The notes under the pieces are model-generated. The model searched no databases, was not told where the DNA came from, and saw only the letters and a program-made list of their open reading frames with translations. This document shows, piece after piece, positions 5,926-9,163 of a stretch of DNA of 9,163 bases. Source of the DNA: a bacterium (GTDB lineage Bacteria > Patescibacteriota > Minisyncoccia > Minisyncoccales > Minisyncoccaceae); the NCBI GenBank assembly GCA_023229485.1, contig JALNZJ010000021.1:1-9163 (forward strand). Reading direction: 5' to 3'. The position numbers were made by a program, and so were the translations under genes. Every line of letters begins with the position of its first letter. The first letter of the stretch is position 1.

Positions 5926-5953
5926 ATTTTAACAGAAAATGAAATAAAATCAA
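5926..5953 (-). promoter_or_regulatory. Putative promoter of the tRNA operon
   Basis: On the minus strand, -35 TTGATT (5953-5948), 16-bp spacer, and extended -10 TGTTAAAAT (5934-5926). The predicted start near 5919 gives a 12-nt leader before the first tRNA at 5907. It shares the 11-mer TCTGTTAAAAT with the promoter at 4332-4360 on the other strand. Confidence 0.6.
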
Positions 5954-5961
5954 GTTTTTAC

Positions 5962-5996
5962 AAAAAAAATTGCTTTTCGAATTTCTACTCAGCAAT
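5962..5996 (-). terminator. Putative terminator of the small minus-strand unit
   Basis: On the minus strand, ATTGCT (5996-5991) pairs with AGCAAT (5974-5969) across a 16-nt loop and runs directly into a tract of eight T (5969-5962). It begins 5 nt past the stop of the 126-codon frame and ends before the tRNA promoter. The 6-bp stem is short and AT-rich, so strength is uncertain, but the position is right. Confidence 0.5.
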
Positions 5997-6001
5997 ATAA
6001 T

Positions 6002-6382
6002 CTACACAAATAACAACACGCTATTGAGCAATAACAGACAATCATCTTTTTTTCCAACACAACAAATATCAACCAATTCTTTATCCTTAAAAATCAAAAA
6101 AATACTATTACTATTTTTTCTTAACATTAAAATTTTTCTCTTTAAGCGATGCCTAAAGACACATTCAATGTTAGATGAGAATTCAGACAAGATGTTATTA
6201 GATTTTATCGCATCAGTCTGAGTAAAGGCCAGGTTGTCAAGCCAATTCAATAAAAGGATTAACCTTGGGAGACTATTAATTCTATTTTGTAAAGAAATAA
6301 AATCATCTTTATACTCTTCAGTGCTCGAAAAAGGACTTAGAATCTTAAATTTACTCTTTATTTCAATCTTTCTTAGCTTCAT
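6002..6382 (-). CDS. Hypothetical small protein (uncertain gene)
   Basis: 126 codons from ATG at 6382 to TAG at 6004-6002; a GTG 7 codons upstream (6403) is an alternative start but would lie before the predicted transcription start. Not recognised. The product is basic and Leu/Ser/Asn/Lys-rich, with almost no glycine (one), a hydrophobic helix-like stretch near LPRLILLLNWLDNLAF, a basic RHRLKRK patch, and a C-terminal part with four of its cysteines clustered near the end (ICC..., DDC). It has no signal peptide. Support for a real gene comes from a promoter-like sequence just upstream and a terminator just downstream, on the same strand as the flanking Nudix gene and tRNAs. Low glycine and lack of recognisable motifs argue against. 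The unit might instead make a non-coding RNA. Confidence 0.42.
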   Translation of the reverse strand: MKLRKIEIKSKFKILSPFSSTEEYKDDFISLQNRINSLPRLILLLNWLDNLAFTQTDAIKSNNILSEFSSNIECVFRHRLKRKILMLRKNSNSIFLIFKDKELVDICCVGKKDDCLLLLNSVLLFV

Positions 6383-6393
6383 GAACCAAAAAC

Positions 6394-6422
6394 AAAATAA
6401 CACACAATCAGATAACTTTCAA
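6394..6422 (-). promoter_or_regulatory. Putative promoter of the small minus-strand unit
   Basis: On the minus strand, -35 TTGAAA (6422-6417), 17-bp spacer, and extended -10 TGTTATTTT (hexamer TATTTT at 6399-6394). The predicted transcription start is near 6387, only about 5 nt before the ATG at 6382. That geometry favours the ATG start and a near-leaderless mRNA. Confidence 0.45.
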
Positions 6423-6447
6423 GTTTTCAAATCATACCTTGATTTCA

Positions 6448-6873
6448 CTAAATATCATGATCTTCTAAGAATTTAATGGCATCATCAACCATTTTTTTAT
6501 TGCTTTCAAAAGAAATTTTGTCCAAAACCTCATTATAGGTAAACCAGCCAAATTCAGAAATCTCCTCTTCTTGTATCTTTATATTATCAATATTTCGAAC
6601 TATTCCTAAGAAAAAAATAACCTCCTTAAAAACCTTGCCTTCTTTTCGATAAAAATAGTAATTTTGAAAATGCTTAAATCCTTTTATAATTTCACAATCT
6701 TTTATTCCCACTTCTTCAGTAAATTCACGCAGTGCGGTTTCCTGTTCGGTTTCATTATTCTCAACATGCCCCTTGGGAAACCCCCAATGACCAATAAGAT
6801 GCTTAATTAATAAAAAATAAACCTCACCACTTTTTCTATGGATTGGTATAATACCACAAGACTTTTCTTTCAT
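6448..6873 (-). CDS. Nudix hydrolase, Ap4A hydrolase (NUDT2)-like
   Basis: 141 aa with a complete Nudix box at 35-57: GHVENNETEQETALREFTEEVGI fits GX5EX7REUXEEXGU, with the metal-binding Glu residues of REFTEE present. Before it, SCGIIPIHRKSGEVYFLLIK and HWGFPKGHVE resemble the asymmetric diadenosine-tetraphosphate hydrolases (human NUDT2 type), as does the later GFKHFQNYYF... EVIFFLGIV stretch. It would cleave Ap4A to ATP and AMP, or a related nucleoside phosphate substrate, in the cytoplasm. Ap4A is a by-product of aminoacyl-tRNA synthetases, which fits the neighbours only loosely. The single gene is divergent from pheS and ends TAG followed directly by TGA. Start ATG has no Shine-Dalgarno sequence. 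The Nudix fold is certain; the substrate is inferred from similarity. Confidence 0.93.
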   Translation of the reverse strand: MKEKSCGIIPIHRKSGEVYFLLIKHLIGHWGFPKGHVENNETEQETALREFTEEVGIKDCEIIKGFKHFQNYYFYRKEGKVFKEVIFFLGIVRNIDNIKIQEEEISEFGWFTYNEVLDKISFESNKKMVDDAIKFLEDHDI

Positions 6874-6885
6874 ATTTTTAAATCA

Positions 6886-6913
6886 ATTATAATTTAAAAA
6901 TATTATAACGCAA
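6886..6913 (-). promoter_or_regulatory. Putative promoter of the Nudix gene
   Basis: On the minus strand, a perfect -10 TATAAT (6891-6886) with a weak -35 TTGCGT (6913-6908) at 16 bp; predicted start near 6879, about 6 nt before the ATG. A second perfect TATAAT lies at 6907-6902 and would give a 22-nt leader, but has no good -35. Either could be used. Confidence 0.5.
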
Positions 6914-6941
6914 AAACTACTTTTCGACTACCTTTCTCAAT

Positions 6942-6999
6942 ATAACCAAAAGATGGGGTTATTTTTTAATGCCAAGTAATTGCACGATTTATCAATCGT
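6942..6999. repeat. Two small inverted repeats in the Nudix-pheS divergent spacer
   Basis: First, ATAACC (6942-6947) / GGTTAT (6957-6962) with a 9-nt loop, followed on the plus strand by TTTTT; it resembles a weak plus-strand terminator although no plus-strand gene precedes it. Second, ACGATT (6984-6989) / AATCGT (6994-6999) with loop TATC, ending 17 bp before the pheS -35; it could be a protein-binding site. Both are short and may be chance in AT-rich DNA. No T-box sequence is visible in this spacer. Confidence 0.3.
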
Positions 7000-7016
7000 T
7001 ATATATCAATACAACA

Positions 7017-7045
7017 TTGACCTTTGGCTTCGTTTAAGTTAGAAT
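7017..7045 (+). promoter_or_regulatory. Promoter of pheST
   Basis: -35 TTGACC (7017-7022), 17-bp spacer, -10 TAGAAT (7040-7045): five of six consensus bases in each box. The predicted start near 7052 leaves about 8 nt before the pheS ATG at 7060, too short for a Shine-Dalgarno sequence or a T-box/attenuator leader. Confidence 0.68.
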
Positions 7046-7059
7046 AAGATAGAAATAAT

Positions 7060-8082
7060 ATGGAATTCCAAGAAATTAAAAATACAATTGCAAGTAAAAT
7101 CAAGAAAATAGCTAATACCAAAGAACTTAAAGAATTTTCTAATGAATATTTAGGGAAAAAGGGTGAAATTAGAAAACTTTTCTCAGAATTAAAAAATCTT
7201 AGTGCGAAAGAGAAAAAAAATCTTGGTCAAGAACTCAATCAATTCTCAAACGAAATGGAGCAATTGGTTTTTGAAATGGAGCAAAATTTCAAAATATCAC
7301 AAAAAATATCACAAAAAAGCATCGATAGCGTAAACATCGAACTCCCAGGCGAACCCCCAGAAGTAGGGCACATTCACCCTCTAACAACGGTAAAAAATGA
7401 AATGGAACACATATTTGAACTGATGGGATTTTCGGTTGTTGAAGGGCTAGAGGTTGAAGACGAATGGCACAATTTTGATTCCTTAAATATACCCGAAGGA
7501 CATCCCGCTAGAGATGCATTATCTCTTGGAAAAACTTTTTATCTTAAAAATGGGGGAGTTATGAGAAGTCAAACTTCTTCTGCTCAAACGAGATATATGA
7601 AGAAAATGAAACCTCCAATCAAAATTGTTATCCCAGGACGTGTTTATCGTTATGAAAAAACAGACGCTTCTCATGAAATAAATTTTTACCAATTAGAAGG
7701 AATCTATATCGATGAAAATGTTTCCGTTGCAAACTTAAAAGCTATCTTAGAAAAATTTCTACAAAAATTCTTTCAAAAAAAGGTTGAAATTAGATTAAGG
7801 CCGAGTTATTTTCCCTTTACTGAGCCAAGTTTTGAAGTTGATATGCTCTGCTCTGTTTGTGGAGGTAAGGGATGCTCTACTTGCAAAAAAACTGGCTGGG
7901 TTGAACTGCTCGGCTGTGGCATGATTCATCCAAACGTTATCAAAAATGGCGGATTAGATCCTAATCAGTGGAAAGGATTTGCTTTTGGACTTTCAATTGA
8001 TCGACCAGCTATGATGAAATACAAAATAAACGATATTCGTCTTTTTCACAGCGGAAATCTTAAATTTTTAAAACAATTCTAA
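7060..8082 (+). CDS. pheS: Phenylalanyl-tRNA synthetase alpha subunit
   Basis: Catalytic subunit of the (alpha-beta)2 class II synthetase that charges tRNA-Phe; 340 aa, normal length. Residues 1-85 are the N-terminal coiled-coil tRNA-binding arm (with the conserved LGKKGEIRKLFSELKNLS). The catalytic core follows: PGEPPEVGHIHPLT and motif 1 region (MEHIFELMGF), motif 2 GRVYRYEKTDASHE (193-206), and motif 3 GFAFGLSIDRP (306-316) with Arg315 kept. Cys264, Cys267, Cys272 and Cys275 form a CxxC...CxxC insertion also seen in many Gram-positive PheS. The C-terminus RLFHSGNLKFLKQF is typical. A perfect 12-bp tandem duplication gives KISQKISQ at 78-85, in the linker after the arm. It is transcribed from the promoter at 7017 and is 1 nt from pheT. 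Confidence 0.97.
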   Translation: MEFQEIKNTIASKIKKIANTKELKEFSNEYLGKKGEIRKLFSELKNLSAKEKKNLGQELNQFSNEMEQLVFEMEQNFKISQKISQKSIDSVNIELPGEPPEVGHIHPLTTVKNEMEHIFELMGFSVVEGLEVEDEWHNFDSLNIPEGHPARDALSLGKTFYLKNGGVMRSQTSSAQTRYMKKMKPPIKIVIPGRVYRYEKTDASHEINFYQLEGIYIDENVSVANLKAILEKFLQKFFQKKVEIRLRPSYFPFTEPSFEVDMLCSVCGGKGCSTCKKTGWVELLGCGMIHPNVIKNGGLDPNQWKGFAFGLSIDRPAMMKYKINDIRLFHSGNLKFLKQF

Positions 8083-8083
8083 A

Positions 8084-9163
8084 ATGTTAATCTCATACTC
8101 TTGGCTAAATTCATTTTTTAAAAAACCCCTCCCAAGACCAGAAAAACTGGCCGAGCTTTTGACATTGCACTCCTTCGAAAATGAAAATATTTCAGAAATT
8201 AAAAATGATTGGATATTAAGTCTTGATGTCCTACCCGACAGGGCAGGAGATTGCCAATCGCATCTTGGAGTCGCAAGAGAAATATCTGCGATTATTGGAC
8301 ACAATCTTATTCATCCAGAAATAAAATTTAAAGAACATCCAAGCCTTAAAACAAAGGATTTCTTAGAAGTAGAAGTAAAAGATAAAGATTGTCGAAGATA
8401 TATTAGTAGGGTTATTAATAATGTCAAAATAGGCCCCTCGCCAAAATGGATTTCCGAAAAATTGGCCGCTTGCAACATAAATTCAATCAATAACGTAGTT
8501 GATGCTACAAATTTTGTAATGCTGGAACTCGGACAACCCCTGCATGCTTTTGACTACGACAAAATTAAAAATAAAAAGATTATTGTTAAAAAAGCAAAAG
8601 CAGGAGAAAAAATATCATTGCTTGGGGGTCTAGAAGCAACTCTCGACAAAACCACGCTAACTATATCCGACGAAGAAGGGGCTATGGCCATTGCTGGAAT
8701 TAAGGGAGGTAAAAAAGCCGAAATCGACAATAATACTAAAAACATTGTTTTAGAATCGGCAAATTTTACTTCAAAACTAATAAGTCAAACAGCTAGAAAA
8801 ATAAATATTAGAACAGATGCCTCAATGCGTTTTGAGCATCAACTAGATCCAAATTTAGCCGATATCGCTATTGATAGGGCCGCTACAATCATTGCCCAAA
8901 TCACAGAAGGAAGTGTTCTTGCAGGAAAAATCGACTTTTATCCCGAAAAAGTAAAACCCATAAAATTAAAATTAGAAATTGAATTACTTGAAAAAACCCT
9001 CGGTGTTTCTATCCCTCAGAAAGAAATTGAAACAATATTATCTCGACTTGGATTTCACGTATTACAATCAAATAAAAAAATTATTTCAATTGAAGTCCCA
9101 ACTTGGAGACAAGACGTTGTTCTTCCCGAAAATTTAATTGAAGAAATAGGACGCATTTATGGT
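8084..9163 (+). CDS. pheT: Phenylalanyl-tRNA synthetase beta subunit, N-terminal part, short form
   Basis: The first 360 codons; the frame stays open to the right edge, so the gene continues outside. The start ATG lies 1 nt after the pheS stop. After the N-terminal B1 segment (MLISYSWLNSFF, LAELLTLHSFE) the protein passes within about 15 residues to LDVLPDRAGDCQSHLGVARE (47-66), the second part of B1. In most bacterial PheT some 110 residues of the B2 OB-fold (EMAP II-like tRNA-binding domain) lie between these; here they are absent. The B3/B4 editing region follows (about 100-280: VVDATNFVMLELGQPLHAFD, TDASMRFEHQLDP with Glu251), then B5 (about 291-360, ending PTWRQDV...LIEEIGRIYG). B6-B8 lie beyond the window. 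There is no sign of frameshift at the missing domain. Confidence 0.96.
   Translation, partial: MLISYSWLNSFFKKPLPRPEKLAELLTLHSFENENISEIKNDWILSLDVLPDRAGDCQSHLGVAREISAIIGHNLIHPEIKFKEHPSLKTKDFLEVEVKDKDCRRYISRVINNVKIGPSPKWISEKLAACNINSINNVVDATNFVMLELGQPLHAFDYDKIKNKKIIVKKAKAGEKISLLGGLEATLDKTTLTISDEEGAMAIAGIKGGKKAEIDNNTKNIVLESANFTSKLISQTARKINIRTDASMRFEHQLDPNLADIAIDRAATIIAQITEGSVLAGKIDFYPEKVKPIKLKLEIELLEKTLGVSIPQKEIETILSRLGFHVLQSNKKIISIEVPTWRQDVVLPENLIEEIGRIYG

Noticed and set aside
6206..6240. TTGACA on the minus strand inside the small frame as an internal promoter
   Set aside because: The best AT-rich -10-like sequence downstream (GATAAAAT) is about 24 bp away, too far from the -35.
5962..6387. 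RNase P RNA, tmRNA or other known large RNA in the gene-poor minus-strand unit
   Set aside because: I find none of the conserved RNase P core sequences nor a tRNA-like end expected of tmRNA.
6429..6445. Inverted repeat AAATCA/TGATTT after the Nudix stop as terminator
   Set aside because: Stem is six mostly A-T pairs and no T-tract follows on the minus strand.
5970..6476. Two plus-strand open frames (5970-6221 and 6234-6476)
   Set aside because: Low-complexity, Leu/Asn/Ser-rich, almost glycine-free, no promoter or family likeness; the minus-strand frame has better-placed signals.
6874..7059. T-box or attenuator controlling pheST
   Set aside because: No T-box consensus, and the best promoter leaves only about 8 nt of leader.
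8230..8250. CTACCCGACAGGGCAGG, which resembles GC-rich repeat elements of CPR genomes
   Set aside because: It encodes LPDRAGD, the conserved B1 segment of PheT, so coding constraint explains it.
1..9163. CRISPR array, insertion sequence, prophage, toxin-antitoxin or defence system
   Set aside because: No spaced repeats, transposase, integrase or defence-protein motifs were seen on either strand; the region reads as housekeeping.

Overview
The window is an AT-rich, gene-dense stretch of ordinary-looking housekeeping DNA. It most resembles a Candidate Phyla Radiation (Patescibacteria, Parcubacteria-like) genome. The reasons are short spacers, start codons without Shine-Dalgarno sequences, a PheT without its N-terminal OB-fold domain, an indirect Gln-tRNA pathway (gltX next to gatCA), short unrecognised membrane or secreted proteins, and a P-loop-altered thymidylate kinase homologue. 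The lineage call is inference; no rRNA or ribosomal protein marker is present. The standard code applies: TAA is the main stop and no gene contains in-frame TGA.

Layout. (1) 2-2520, plus strand: the 3' part of murG, gltX and a small secreted protein, chained by 8-11 bp overlaps. (2) 2521-2602: a small spacer with a repeat/hairpin. (3) 2603-4319: gatC-gatA, overlapping by 8 bp. (4) 4332-5600: a promoter, a one-pass membrane protein of unknown function, a tmk-like kinase, then a perfect palindromic terminator that serves both strands. (5) 5601-5953, minus strand: a three-tRNA operon (two CAT-anticodon tRNAs, then Asp-GTC) with its own promoter, sharing that terminator. (6) 5962-6422, minus strand: a small unit with apparent promoter, a 126-codon unrecognised frame and a terminator. 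(7) 6448-6913, minus strand: an Ap4A-hydrolase-like Nudix protein with its own promoter. (8) 6914-7059: a divergent spacer. (9) 7017-9163, plus strand: promoter, pheS and the 5' part of pheT, which runs off the right edge.

Functionally the window is centred on aminoacyl-tRNA supply. GltX would charge tRNA-Glu and probably also tRNA-Gln; GatCAB (GatB lies elsewhere) would convert Glu-tRNA-Gln to Gln-tRNA-Gln; PheST charges tRNA-Phe; and the tRNA operon supplies Asp and CAT-reading tRNAs. MurG belongs to peptidoglycan synthesis and Tmk to nucleotide supply.

I see no CRISPR, mobile element, defence locus or toxin-antitoxin pair. The points that stand out are the altered P-loop in the Tmk homologue, unusual T-loop/D-loop bases in two adjacent tRNAs, the trimmed PheT, and three promoters that place the predicted transcription start only about 5-8 nt before an ATG (near-leaderless mRNAs).
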